From Polytrichum commune (lineage: Eukaryota; Streptophyta; Polytrichopsida; Polytrichales; Polytrichaceae): 64,000 nt of DNA. Positions 13,036 through 25,171 of the stretch are shown one piece after another; the first letter of the stretch is position 1; each line of letters opens with the position of its first letter. The DNA lies in contig OX485806.1 in NCBI GenBank assembly GCA_950295325.1, forward strand, positions 30,382,001 through 30,446,000. Reading direction: 5' to 3'. The translations under genes and the position numbers were made by a program. Under the pieces are notes generated by a model, which was not told the DNA's origin, made no database searches, and saw only the letters and a program-made list of their open reading frames with translations.

Positions 13036-13159
13036 TTTGTAGAGGGGCAGATGTTAAAGTATCCCTTCCTATGTACTTCTAGGGGGAGGAAAATATGGGT
13101 TGAGGGGCAGATGTTGAAGTATCCCTTCCTATGTACTTCTAGGGGGAGGAAAATATGGG
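13036..13159. repeat. 62-bp tandem duplication at the end of foldback element 2
   Basis: Two nearly identical units abut (13036-13097 and 13098-13159). Each contains GGGGCAGATGTT, TATGTACTTCTAGG and GGGGAGGAAAATATG. A third, shorter version precedes them from about 13003. It is an expansion of the left terminal repeat. Confidence 0.85.
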
Positions 13160-13349
13160 TTGGGGCAGCCTTTCAAGAGTTCTTTTGAGATTCTCTGAAC
13201 CTGACCGAAAATTGTTGCCCGTCATGTCCGACTTTGGAAAAAAACCCATTGCCCTTGCATTTTTGAAGGGCCGCTTGTCCACAAATCCCATATTGAGTGT
13301 ACTTCACCTTCAAGGTCTAAAATCCAATATGTGTGTGCACTTCCAACTA

Positions 13350-13456
13350 CTCCCTCCGTCCCAAAATTATTGTCCTACTCCCGGGATTTAGTATCCCAAA
13401 ATGTTTGTCGATATTAACCTCCGGGGAGTAGGACAATAATTTTGGGACGGAGAGAG
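13350..13456. mobile_element. Stowaway-like MITE nested in foldback element 2
   Basis: A 107-bp element begins CTCCCTCCGTCCCAAAATTA and ends with the inverted equivalent. TA lies on both sides (13348-13349, 13457-13458). CTCCCTCCGT is the classic Stowaway terminus, mobilised by plant mariner-like transposases. The other arm of the host element (near 13803-13815) has the same sequence without the insert and with a single TA, which gives the pre-insertion site. Confidence 0.93.
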
Positions 13457-14344
13457 TAGTAAATGAGCAATTGATTGGGATTTCATTCCGGAAGTGAAAC
13501 CATCAATAAAGCATGTAATTAACTTGGAGGTTAAAATCATTACGTAATCACGTTTAATTAGTTTGGATGCGTATGAATACTTGTGAAAGTAGAAGGAAAA
13601 CTATTATAAAATATACGTACTACATCAGCACACTAATTTAAGTTTCATTCTAGGATGACAAAGACACTTTCAAATGGTAAGTCACAAAAATTATAACCTC
13701 GATGTTAACGAGGATTTTGTAATGTTTACAACCTCCAAGTTAATTACATGTTTTATTGATGGTTTCACTTCCGGAATGAAATCCCAATCCATTGCTTCTT
13801 TACTAGATGGAAGTGCACATATATATTGGATTTTAGACCTTGAAGGTGAAGTGCACTCAATATGGGATTTGTGGACAAGTGACCTTCAGAAATGCAAGGG
13901 CAATGGTTTTTTCCGAAGTTGGGCAGGGCGAGCAACAATTTTCGGTCGGGTTAAGAAAATCTCAAGAAAACTTTGGGGGGCTGCCCAAGCCCGTATCTGG
14001 GAGGGGGGGGGGGGGGGGGTACTTTAACGCCCACGCTTCACAAGGAGAGCAAGCCATGTGTCTTTCACGTGTTATTGGCTGCTCCTTCTCCTCATAATGA
14101 ATTGTTCTGGTCAATTTGCATATGTCTATAACTGTGGCTCTAGATCGGTTGGAACAAAGTGCTACAATAAATCAATCCGTTGGTAACTTGTTGTCAACTA
14201 TCTTAGAACCGACCGATCGCAACCAAGAGCCTTCAATTCTCAACTCTATAGATTCATATGTGCATTTTCTCTTTAGCGGAAAGTTTTGACGGACAAGATG
14301 AATTTGTTGGTGGTCTAGATATTTCAAGGATTGAATGAAATTTA

Positions 14345-14907
14345 GGGCCGGTTTACATCATGGACCATGAAGTTAGACCATGGAAGATGGCCTTTTTTCA
14401 TTGTCCGACTTGATGGTCCTATTTTTAGGGTCCAATTTCTTAAAAAATCAATTTATAAAGTCTTTGGGCCCCTCACTAGGTGTAAATTGAATGTGGACCA
14501 AGAGGAATGACCATGCACCAAAAAGTGAATGTGTTGATTTTCTAATATATGTCCAGAAAGGGCAGTTTTGAAAAAATTACAAGTTTGACCATTATTTTGT
14601 CTTCTTTTGTCTTCATATTCTCTGCCACAAAAAAAATCATTAAAAAATCATTAAAATCGTATTTCTCTGCCAACGGCCCTTGCCTACCAGAGCACGTTTT
14701 TTGCCTCTCCCATCACAAAACCCGTTGGACCATGTCAATGAATAATAAAGGCCTTACAATGTGTCTTTTGGGGGCCTTGAACTTCATGGTCACTCTAACA
14801 TTTTTTCTTTGGTGTAAACCGAAGTGGTCCCGGGACGATTTCAACAACCAATTACAAATTTTACAGGGCCTTGGGACGACTTCATGGTCCATGATGTAAA
14901 CAACCCC
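14345..14907. mobile_element. Tourist/PIF-Harbinger-like MITE
   Basis: A 563-bp element is flanked by TTA (14342-14344 and 14908-14910). The left end starts GGGCCGGTTTACATCATGGA; the right end, inverted, starts GGGGTTGTTTACATCATGGA, and complementarity continues through CCATGAAG. Known: a TTA/TAA target and GG(G/C)-type termini mark Harbinger and Tourist elements. The internal 14549-14899 frame has no transposase or other motif. A similar left end (TTAAGGGGTTGTTTACC) occurs at about 38711. Confidence 0.85.
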
Positions 14908-14910
14908 TTA

Positions 14911-17900
14911 GTCACACACTTTGAGATTGACATGTGCAAGTTTGTCAACCATGAAGCAAGGGGTTCACACTATTGGGATTGGTATTAACATTCATTAACA
15001 TTGCATCTAATTTAGTGTGGTTTGCATTGTTCAATATCAATTCACATGAATAATCTTGCAATTAATGGGTGACTACCAAAGGAGGTGACTTGAGGCACTT
15101 GTTGCTACAAGACAAGGTATGGAGGGCCAACATTATTCACATAACACATCCATTCATATAGACATGGTAGCAATTGAATATATATACATAAAACCCTGGA
15201 GAACCAACATTGTCTAATGTGTCATTGTCCTTTGCAACTGATTCTTTGGGACTTCATTTTGATCATAATTAGGATTTTCGAATACACTTGGACAATGATG
15301 CTAGTTGCAACAAACATGTGCATCAAAACACATAGTGATAATTGGTATGCAACAACCTTCATACCTAGATGAAAATACCCTAGTGATAATATGGTGTTAG
15401 GACAATGATCAATTCACCTAGATAATGACTTGGGTATCATCAAAACACAAAGAGTCTTCCATCTTGTCATAACCACCAAGCAACTATATTTGACTAGTAT
15501 AACAAGTTTGACATTGGTCGGTTAGGCTCTTTGATACCATTAATTAATATTATATATTGGCACCATGCATTCATCTATGAGCTAGTTTCAAGCCATGTGT
15601 TGGTTTTGGGTGATATTCTAGCCAATATCATGTTCTATTGGCTTGTAACCTCCAAACCATGAGCACATGAAGAGGAAGCTAGAGCAATACTCACATCAAG
15701 AAGAGTGTCACCGCTTCCTCTCCTCCTCTCCCTTACAGTGCTCCCCCCATGCCTCTAAATTATGGAACAAATCTAGTTTCTCCCATGTCTTGTGGAAGAG
15801 AGCTATTGACCTCTTAGTCATATTCTCACAAGACTAAATTTGCTAGGTAATAGAGTTATGCGTAAAGTGTCTCAAAGAGGGACGAGACCGTGAGTTTGAT
15901 CTTTCTTCGAGCGGATTTTCTATGAAGAGCTTGTTAGCTCGTTGTGTGTCAGAGGCTTATTTGCAAAGTTGGTGAAACTCCTTGGATCTTCTCTTCCATA
16001 CCAAAAACTTTGTGAGAACTTTAGGATCTAAAATAAAGCTCGCACATTGGACCTCCCACCCTAAAGTCTTGGTTTGGCCTATGCAAGGCTAGGTCAACCC
16101 ACCCTCTCGAATATGACAACTAGAAAGTTGGTGTTCAACAGCCCAACACCACTCTTTGAGCCTCATGGTATTAAGCCTTCATAATACTTGGGTGACCTTG
16201 TGCATGCAACATAAGCTCTCAAACTCAAAGTCAACCAATTCACCAGGAGTTTGATGCGACGACTTTACGCATAACTCTTAACTACTAGATATTGTGAACC
16301 AAACCCCGTTCATATGTTTGAATATACCTACCTATCTTTCTTAGATATGAAACATTTGTTATACCACTTGAAAACACACGATGCCATCCTAGTATACCAA
16401 CAAGGACCATGGAAGGAATCCGGTGTGACGTCCACAATTACGATTTGTATGTGTGGGCGGTTTGTACTTATGCTCGATTAAGTAACTTAAACTTAGTCTC
16501 AAATCGGGATACTATTGCATGTGCAGGCACGTGAAGCACATTAAATGTAATGCTTGTGGGGAGATGTTAACTTAATTAAACGAGTCAATGTCATCTACTG
16601 TAAGCTTAAATACTTGCATGTTGATTTCCCAACCTCAATAGTCCAAATTAGTTTGCATAGCTGACTAGTCGTGTTCACACACGATAGTCGTTCCCAAGCC
16701 AACAGGTTCCCATATTAACTAACTTCAGTTGACTGGACTCCACCATTTCAAAATGGTTACATAGTCTAGTCATGTATGTATAACAGCCCTAGATTTGGAG
16801 GGTGCACCTTATAGCGGTCCTTTGTGCCGGCCAAGTCAGCAAAAAAAAATAATACCATGAAGTCGGTTTTTTTGTTACTTACTGTGGCACACGTTACTCA
16901 CAAAATGTTGCACTATTTTGTATTTGTGCTTGTTTGTGTACATCGATCTCATTAACTTTTAGGTCACATTTTGATTGGTATATATTTAGTGAGTCTCATA
17001 CTATATTTGTCATCTATAAATTAGTGTGAAGCGTTTTGTTTTGAATTGAATATTATTCTACTGTATTTGGATTTTCATCACATTCAAATCTACACTTTGT
17101 TGATCAATCATATCTTATCCACAACTTGAGCAAAACCCTAAAGAGAAGTGGAAAGTTTAGAAGGGGAAATCTCTCGATTCCAAAACAAGAAATTGATGAT
17201 TGATACAAGGTGGGAAGATTGGTGAATTCCAGAGAGTGATAGATAAATAAAATGAACATATTTAGGTATGTGGATTTGAGGATTTTTTTTTCAATTTTAC
17301 ACAAAATATTTTTGTGATTATCATTGGACCTTCGTGACACTTTCATTTGTTTTTCGAATTTTACTCATTCTTCAAAATTTTCAAAAATGCCCAGCTTCTT
17401 GTCAAGGCTAAGCTCTCCACTCATAATCTTGCCACATCTTATACTCCTTCCAGCTATTCCTCTGATAATGACTTGTATTTCCTCCCCATGACAAATTCCC
17501 CGTAAGTTTTATAATAGCGACCATTTCTCCATAAGGAGCATAACCAAATATGAAGGTACAAAGTTCAATAAACAATACAACCTTGAAATCTATTCACTGT
17601 CCCCAATATAATATGATTTATTGTGAGTATTCAAGACTATGTACTAAGCACTTGATCTATGTCCTCAACAATATTTATTAGAAGGAAAATGCACATTGCC
17701 TCCGGCCATTGCGACATAAAATATCAGACCATGCTCTGTTGTTGTAGTTGCGGTTGTGTTGCACATGCCAATGGTGTTGCCATGTCATGCCTACTACACA
17801 TCATGCAACAAAATAAAATCATGACACGTCCTGGATGGTTGAATATAGATGTGATGACTCATATGTTGATTTATGTGTTGAGTGGGATCTTAGATCTCAG

Positions 17901-17945
17901 AAAAGTATGTGGGTCCCACACATGGTTTTTGTTGGTTGCCTTCTT
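14911..17945. other. Gene-poor AT-rich stretch
   Basis: Only short scattered frames, none with a motif or splice-consistent neighbours. Nothing recognised. Confidence 0.5.
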
Positions 17946-17963
17946 CACCACATGCATGTGGTG
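17946..17963. repeat. Perfect 18-bp palindrome
   Basis: CACCACATGCATGTGGTG equals its own reverse complement. It lies inside overlapping open frames of both strands (17659-18168) that show no recognisable domain. Confidence 0.9.
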
Positions 17964-20900
17964 GGGTGCCATTCCTTGCCAGTTGCCCACCAACAATAGA
18001 GGCAATATGGTTCTCAATTCTTGTGACAAAAAGTGGCAATCGATTCAAAGGTGGACCGTTTTCACGTTGGATGATATATAGTGTGCAATGGTTGCCATTT
18101 GTTGTGGTTCGTGTGTGTTTAAAAATCTCATTCTTCACAATCATGTGTGAAGGTGTGATGTCCCACATTATGTGCAGGTAATTAGTTGCCCTGTGGAGAT
18201 GAGTGCCAATTTAGGGTTTAGTGCAATGTGATGTTCATTTTTTCCTGCTGGTAAACATCAAAATGGTGGCCACATGTGTAGCTGCGATGTGAAGCTAGGT
18301 GGGTGTTCCAAGCTCAATGATCACGCCACGTGGATAGACCCAAAAACGTCACGTCGACATGGGATAAATCCAACAATTTAACTAGGGGCAAACAAACGCA
18401 GTCAATCCCTTGGTCAACAATCTGGTCGACTATTCTTTTTGTAGGTGCCAAGGCAGTCAACACAATAATTGATTGCAAAAACAATGTTTATAATGGATTG
18501 TTAGGTCTTGTTGGTTACAAGATCTAACGGTCCAATTTTTTTTGTTTTTTTGTTTCTTTTGGGGTTTAGCAATCAACTTGGTTGTCGGCAACTCAGATTT
18601 GATTGATGCAATCAACTAGGAGTAGTTAACTTCGAGGAGGAATAAAACAAGATTTCAAAAATTTCCAAAAATATGGTTAGATCTTGCATCCAACAAGATC
18701 TAACGATTCATATTTTTGAAAATTTGAATTTTTCTAGAAGTTAACTTCTAGAAATAATTGACTAGAGCAATTGCTTAAAAAAATAAAATCATATTTTACA
18801 AAATTCTTGTAGTAGAAAAATCACCACATCAACAGGCGTCATGTTCCGATGTGATGCAATGTAACGGCATCATGTCCATTTGCACCTCCCTAAGTATATA
18901 TTGTCCAATTTCTTGCTCATTCATGTCATATATATTCACCATCAACTAGGATACGATGTACATTGTGTTTTTTTTTATTGCAAATATGTGTGGGCAACAT
19001 GGAACAATCTGGGTAATGTGATTTTTTTATTAAAAAACTCCTTTTGAAATAAATTTTAATGAATTATACTGTTGTGTGTAATGATATGTGCATTACAATA
19101 TGTGTACCTTAGTACAACAATTTGCTTTCTCAAGTTTCCAAGATTCAAGGCCGGTCCAAAGTTAATTTCCAATTGAAGTAGAGTTTGCCCTTACTACAAG
19201 TTTGTGGAATCTCACCATCAGCTCTGGCTTCACCTCCTTCACCTCCTTCAAACCATCAACTCTAGCCAAACCATGGAACTACAAACATACTAGGCGCTAT
19301 GAATGCCTTGTGCATTAGTGTTTGGTGTTTTGCAAAAGAACCAATAGGCCAAGAGCTTCACCTTCACATCGAACGCAACTTACTCAAAAATGTTTCTCAC
19401 CATCAACTCCAACCCCAACAACTCAAGTCGCGTCCACTGAAATTCAACATCTACAACTTCCAATGACCCAAACCTATGTAGGTCTCACCAATCATGCCCG
19501 AAGCAAGAGCTCCCAAGTGAAGCAAACTTGGAATAAAATTACGAGGCATGTGTAGCAAGCGAGCGTGGGGCAAACCACAGTCAACTTCATGGGAAGACTG
19601 ATTCATAGAATCTGTCCACACAATTGCATTCTCATCCAAGCTCCCTCCTTACGTTGCTTAGGACCATCGGTTCGAAAGCTTGGTTTCTTTGCACTTGGCA
19701 TTATTATCCGGGAGGAACATGCCTCCGGCAGCCTGTGACACAACTACATGGTGTCTAGTATGGACCCACCGGATGCGGGTTCCGGTTTTGCTTGGAGTCT
19801 AGTTACTGCACCGGTTCGAAGCTGGCACCCCCCCCCCCGGTGCGGCCCCACCCTAAGATGGAACAAATGCATATATGGTTCATTTAGTACGGACAGTTCA
19901 TGCAAGCTTAAAAGCAAGGCACATCGTAAAATCATAATGACATTTTTTTTGGTGTTGAATCCTCAATTTTGGTGTCTCTAAACAAGATGTGCAAGTTGTG
20001 GATGGCATTCACTCCAATATGCCAACTACAAAACCTTATCTAACACTAGCCATGGATACCAACCACATGCTCCATTGCGATTTTTTTTTAAAAAAATGGC
20101 TTCTCAACATCTTCAAGCAACCCTACAATTTTTTTTTTTGAAATTCAAGTTGTCAATATAGCATGCATGTTTTTTCCATTTTATTCATATTCCTATTTTG
20201 TAGTCATAACAAATTTAGCTCTATGATTATGCATTGTAAGGCGAGTGTCTTTACATAAGTTACATTGTTTGAGCAATTATTAATGATTAAAATTCATGCT
20301 GTAATATTGCATCCATCAAGTTAAGAATTGCATGTAGCATGTTTGCAATTCCATTGTGCCATCCCATATTCATGAACTTATATCAAAAATATTTTCTGCA
20401 TGTTTTTGTCACCACATGAAGGTTACTTCCCTTGCTACATGTTCTCAACTGCATCTTCCATGAGATTAATGTACTTGGAGTCCCACAAAGTGTTCATATT
20501 TATAACTTGCGAGAATTTGAATATGAAGTTCAATTTGTCATGCCACTAAGGATGTTGTTGGTAGTACACCTTCATGACCCACATTCTGTACCATCCCTCC
20601 CCAAGCGATATGTTGTGACAACTCTCCAAAAATGGTCTCTCAATGATCTTTCCCACTGCCACCTTGGCACATTTGTTCCACTATTTTATGAGGTACATAA
20701 GCTGGTCCAACTCAAATCTTTGCAAAGGATCCCATTTCTTAGCTTTTGAAAGAAAATTATCTACAATTATCAAAATTGAATTCACTACAAAATCCATATC
20801 TCAATTCCCAATTCATTTGGGTCTTGGCTGACAATATTTTGCAATCTCAAATTTGGTTGCATCCCATACGCTTCGTATATTGAGACTCCCGCGTCCTTTA

Positions 20901-21159
20901 AGGTAAAAATAAATAGTTGCAAACCAGCAGCGTGCGAAGCACACTCTAACGGATGAAAGTCAGCGGGGAGAAAGTGGATGAATATCATGGATGAAAGATG
21001 GACCTCGAGAACCCTAATAATGTAACTCACTCACACATACAGGCGCCAAATGTTTTGTCTCCCTCGCAACCTCGCAGTGGCGGAAGTCGCTTAGCATTCG
21101 ACCGATTCAATCCCGAACTCGTAAAAACGGTGTTAGGCCCGCTTCTACTACCTACCAAG
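17964..21159. other. Gene-poor stretch upstream of the RPB10 gene
   Basis: Between about 18500 and 18720 the phrase CAAGATCTAACG recurs. Related words (CAAGATCTAATGG) occur at about 32090, so a dispersed repeat is present. A C tract sits at 19830-19840. The frame 20432-20749 (105 codons) has no recognisable domain. Close to the gene, GAACCCTAA at about 21009 is one base from a plant telo-box, a common promoter element of ribosome and polymerase genes. Confidence 0.4.
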
Positions 21160-22992
21160 ATGATTATCCCCGTACGCTGCTTCACCTGCGGAAAGGTACA
21201 AAGATTGTTGCCTCTGCATCGCTCTTTCAGCGTCGATCGTATTTACACGCTCGCGGTGGCGAATTAGGGTTACAATGATTTTCTGGTCCATGCTTCATCA
21301 ACATTTCTTTAGTATACGCATCGTGGCAGACACACATGGAGGGTAATGAGAGCGCAAGATCAGGATATAACTTTTTTTTCTTGTGTGCAAGGGTTTAGAA
21401 AAAAATTCAACTAGGGTTTACGGCCACTTTGAATAACAGCCTTTCAGACCGTGATGCGGCTGTTGCAAAGAGCTGAGGGTATCTCAATTTTTGTGAATTT
21501 GAGAATTGCCAGTTTATAGAGGCGGGTAGTATCAAGCATGCTTCAGACAAGGAGCAGTTTAAGGTTCAATGTTTGTCGCAAATTAGGTTATAATGTTTGT
21601 CTCGTCCATAGTTCATCAACATTTTTGGATATGCGAATCGTGGCAAACACGTATGGAGGGTAAAGAGGACGGAGGGTCAGGTTATAACTTGTTAATTTGA
21701 GTGTAAGGGCTTTAGAAAATCTCAACTACGGTTCACGGCCGCTTTGAATAACAGCCCTCTGGGCCGTGACGTGGCTGTTGCAAAGACCCGAGGGCATTTC
21801 AAGTTTTGCGAATTTGAGAATTGCCAGTTCATGTAGGCGGGTAGTGTCAAGCATGTCGCAAAGAAGCAGCAGTTTAGAGTTGCTGTGTTTGACTTGTATA
21901 TGGTTCATCAACATCGTATGCGCATCGTGGCACATACGGATGATAAAGAGAACGCCGGATTAGGCTATAATTTGTTTTTGTGTCCAAGGGTTTTAGAACA
22001 ACTCAATTAGGGTTTACAGATTTTAGCGATGTCAGTAATTGATGGCAACCTGTTATGTCGGGGCAGGTGATTGGCAACAAGTGGGACACATACTTGGACT
22101 TGCTCCAGGCTGACTACTCTGAGGGGTATGTTCGAAAAATCACACGGAGAGTTATCTTTGGCATGTATATGTTGGTGCAGTTGGTGTAATCCTTTGAGGT
22201 TGAAGTTAGGGTTTTCTGGTACAGGGTTTGTATTCTTCTGTACTAGTAAATTAACCGGTGTTCTTGGAATGATGCTTGTACTGTTGTTTGACACAGGGAT
22301 GCCTTGGATGCCCTGTTCTTGGTCCGATACTGCTGTCGACGTATGCTTATGACCCATGTGGATTTGATTGAGAAGCTTCTGAACTATAACAGTAAGCATG
22401 ACCACTTGAAACTCTGCTATGAGAACCTTAAATGTTCTTATTGTGTGGTTGCTGATTATATCTTGAAGGTGCTGTTCTTTTTGAGTATTTTGGTGTTTGT
22501 GTGTCTCATTGGATAAAAAATGAAATTCCAGAACATTTTAGTATTTAACATTGCATCCTCATGCAAATTCTCTGCAAATGTTTCCCTCTGAATAGGGAGA
22601 AACATTTGTACGACCTGTGTTGAAAGAATTTCCTTCAGCTCATCCCGAGTCTTTTCACTGACTCTTGGAAAATCACTCTTTTCTGTTGCTCATGGAGAAG
22701 TTAATATACACCTCGTTATAGTTATGGCAATGTTTAGGTTTAGAATATAAGATTTCTAGACATCATACATTACTTGTTGCTTTTAAAGAAGATAAAATCA
22801 TTTTGCCAGATTGGTGGAAACTGCTTGAAAATAAAAGAGATTCTGAAACATCCAAGAAAATGTTAAAACATCTTCGATATTGTTACAGATGAATCATTTT
22901 ACATGCTGGCTGAAGTATGTTTATAAAGTGACTGACTTTTTGTGTTGGTTCTGCCTGCAGCGCTGGAGAGGAACGAAAACAACAACCAATAA
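21160..22992 (+). CDS. RPB10: RNA polymerase common subunit RPB10 (RPABC5), four exons
   Basis: Exons 21160-21195, 22067-22125, 22297-22391 and 22961-22992 join in phase with standard GT-AG introns to a 73-residue protein, the usual size of the family (about 70). It begins [12 protein letters not shown], continues [17 protein letters not shown], then [20 protein letters not shown], and ends ERNENNNQ. Known: RPB10 is a small zinc-binding subunit shared by RNA polymerases I, II and III (and plant IV/V) that helps assemble the core. The zinc ligands Cys7, Cys10, Cys44 and Cys45 are all present. Odd: residue 39 is Phe where the family normally has Gly (ALDALGLVRY). Intron 1 (871 bp) contains a tandem repeat. 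The ATG at 21160 is chosen because it gives the invariant N-terminus. Confidence 0.97.
21250..22020. repeat. Tandem repeat of about 310 bp filling RPB10 intron 1
   Basis: Units start near 21255 and 21575, with a third partial unit from about 21890. Recurrent words are GCATCGTGGCA, AACTAGGGTTTACGG (and variants), CTTTGAATAACAGCC and GGCGGGTAGT. Units differ by scattered substitutions and small indels. About 2.4 copies lie wholly within the first intron, just downstream of the start codon. Confidence 0.85.
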
Positions 22993-23887
22993 ACCAACTA
23001 GCCATTTTACTATGGCTAGTACCTTGTACATGCCGCGTGTAAAGCATCGGACAATCAATGAGCATGAACTAGGTGTTTAGTCCATGGAGCTAACTTCTTG
23101 GAATGAGACCTAGAATTTAAACATAAAAAATACAGAGTCATCTCTACACACCAATGAACTTGTTTTGAAAAGAATACTACTTCTCGTTTGTGACTTGCCG
23201 AAGGCTGGCACTGCTCATGATGTAGATCGGAGAGGTGAGTGCAACACTGCCTGTAGACTCACAGGACATTGTGTATGGGACAATTTTGTGCAGAGGCACA
23301 GCCGTTAAGCAGATCAAGATGTTTGATGTTATTATTTCTTGAGGAAAGTCAACCTTAATCTGCTACAGTTCCTATAGTTTGAAAAGTTTGCAGGTCGGTT
23401 GACATCCTTTACACATGTGCTTCAAGCACCTGAATATGGAATAGACAGTTTAAGGAAAGAGGATGAAATACTGGGCAAAGGTGGTATGATTCATGATCAG
23501 TGTCTCATCTAGATTCAGTTAGCCGCTTGTCAGATTTGGCATGTCCTTTCCAATACTTACGAGTACCGTGTGTTCTTTGAGTCTCTTGTTTTGGTTTTGT
23601 GTATTCATCAACTTGAGTTGAATCTTCACGTTATCAAAACTTGTTAGGGTTTAGAGCATGTTCTTTATTGGATCCCTTCTGATACATGCAGATATGTAAC
23701 CAACTATCAGCAGTTTATACTTTATCCGACTTTCTAATTTAATAGCTTTGAATCCAATAATCAGCAGTACTGCTTCCCAGGTCTCTTCGCTCCAAATTAG
23801 ATCCATAAGAAAACGGATCGCGCGGCAGTTTTAATTCTCAGTTGAAGGGAATATAAGTATTTTATTTTTATCTCCCCATAACACATC
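22993..23887. other. RPB10 3' region and tRNA upstream flank
   Basis: Holds the presumed 3' UTR of RPB10. No other open frame of note and no element ends were seen. Confidence 0.5.
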
Positions 23888-23960
23888 GGGGGAGTAGCTC
23901 AAATGGTAGAGCGCCCGTTTCGCATACGGGAGGTAACGGGATCGATGCCCGTCTTCTCCA
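23888..23960 (+). tRNA. tRNA-Ala (CGC), possibly degenerate
   Basis: A 73-base cloverleaf folds completely: acceptor GGGGGAG with CTTCTCC, D stem GCTC/GAGC, anticodon stem CCCGT/ACGGG with loop TTCGCAT (anticodon CGC), T stem ACGGG/CCCGT, discriminator A. The G3-U70 wobble pair, the main alanine identity element, is present. The A box (TAGCTCAAATGG) is good. Odd: the T loop is ATCGATG instead of TTCGAAT/C, which also weakens the B box. No run of four T follows directly; the first T run is about 43 bases downstream. It may be transcribed poorly or be a pseudogene. Confidence 0.85.
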
Positions 23961-25171
23961 CTCATGATGTCTCCTTAAGTGACGGCAATCCAGCGTAATA
24001 CCTTTTTGGTTGCCTTTTCTAAAAGGCTCATAGTGTTTACAGTAAATCCTTTACAGAGGACAGGAGGGTATTCTAAGATGAATGAGATGGTTTGTTCACA
24101 GACCATTATGACAGTTGGATCAGTCCGCTGAAGAACACGTTCGCCTAGCATTTGTGACTGAGAAAGGATTAACGATGATGGTGAGAACTTTGCAATCAAC
24201 GTTTGCTAACCTTTGAAATCTAGTCAAAGTGTATACAAACGTTGAAGTAGTTGTGTGGGGGTTCCATATCAAGGTTCACAGCTGCTTGGATTGGCCTCTG
24301 TGTGCCCTACTCAAGTGTTAGATGAGACCTAAAAGAATGGTTTGCCACAAGCAAACAAACATGTCTTCATGTGTTTGAAACTCTACGTATGAGACATTTG
24401 TTGTATATATGTGAAAGTGGTTCCACAGTGATTCCACTTCTCCTTCAATTGTTAGTATTGAGTTATGTGAATGAAAATAGTTGTTTGCTCCAAGGTTGTA
24501 CAAGTATGCCTAGAACAACATGATCACTGCTGATTTTCACGATATCAAATTCTGGCCAATGTATGTGTGCTTGAAGTTCAATTAAAACCCCAAACTAGTT
24601 GACCACACAAGGCACACATATGTTGCATGAGGCGTAATCCAATTGTGATATGTACAGTTAAATAGTTGAAAGCAAGGGGAAGTGAGCTCATGGAAATTTG
24701 GGAACATAAAAATGCATGTGAGCAGACAAATAATCACGAGGAACCTGTGTCTAGGAAATAGAGTAATGTTGTTACTTACCATTGGTGAAATTGGTGAAAT
24801 TGGTGAAATTCTACCACTATCCTAGATATTGGGACAGGTGGGCAACTGCAGGCTCCAGTCGATGAAATCCATGAAATCAGAAATAAAAATTGATTGAATT
24901 CATAAGCGTGTTCCACATGAGTACAAGTTCAACATCAGGTTTATTGTAAGGCTTCCTGCAAGCTGGGATGCATGTAAAAATTCATGTTATTGTAGTAGTT
25001 TCTGAGTCGTGTCAAGATTGGTCTCTGGCCACAGACTGATGCAGGAGCTTGCAATGTTAACGCGTGCTCCAATTTATGAAGGTAGGCCATAAAATGTGAA
25101 AAGATGATCTTAAAAATGTAAGGAATGCTGGAGATTTTGGCTGTGGGACATGCAGAATGATCCAGATGGTT
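23961..25171. other. Stretch 3' of cassette gene L copy A
   Basis: Nothing recognisable to about 24880. From there to 25171, in reverse orientation, the sequence matches the flank after the L stop at 43682 (shared words GGCCTACCTTCATAAATTGGA and CTCCTGCATCAGT), so it is probably the L 3' UTR. A possible AATAAA lies on the minus strand. Confidence 0.45.

Larger units (their letters stand above)
13008..14035. mobile_element. Foldback element 2 with 10-bp target duplication
   Basis: Perfect 10-bp direct repeats CTTCACAAGG flank it at 12998-13007 and 14036-14045. The termini are inverted copies around CGTTAAAGTA followed by a C tract. Long complementary arms share the words CCATATTGAGTG and CACTTCACCTTCAAGG (seen inverted in the right arm). 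Known: 9-11-bp target duplications are typical of Mutator-like elements. The right arm is open (13674-14027) and encodes a stretch similar to the one in element 1 (EGEVHSIW), but with no transposase motif. Confidence 0.85.

Noticed and set aside
17659-18168. Overlapping 140-, 92- and 90-codon frames
   Set aside because: Open in three frames on both strands without motifs; composition effect around an 18-bp palindrome.
20432-20749. 105-codon frame upstream of RPB10
   Set aside because: No recognisable domain and no element ends or promoter; likely chance or an old transposon shadow.
24318-24503. IEGEVESLW in a minus-strand frame, resembling the foldback-arm EGEVHSIW word
   Set aside because: Only a few residues match and the surrounding DNA does not align to the foldback arms.
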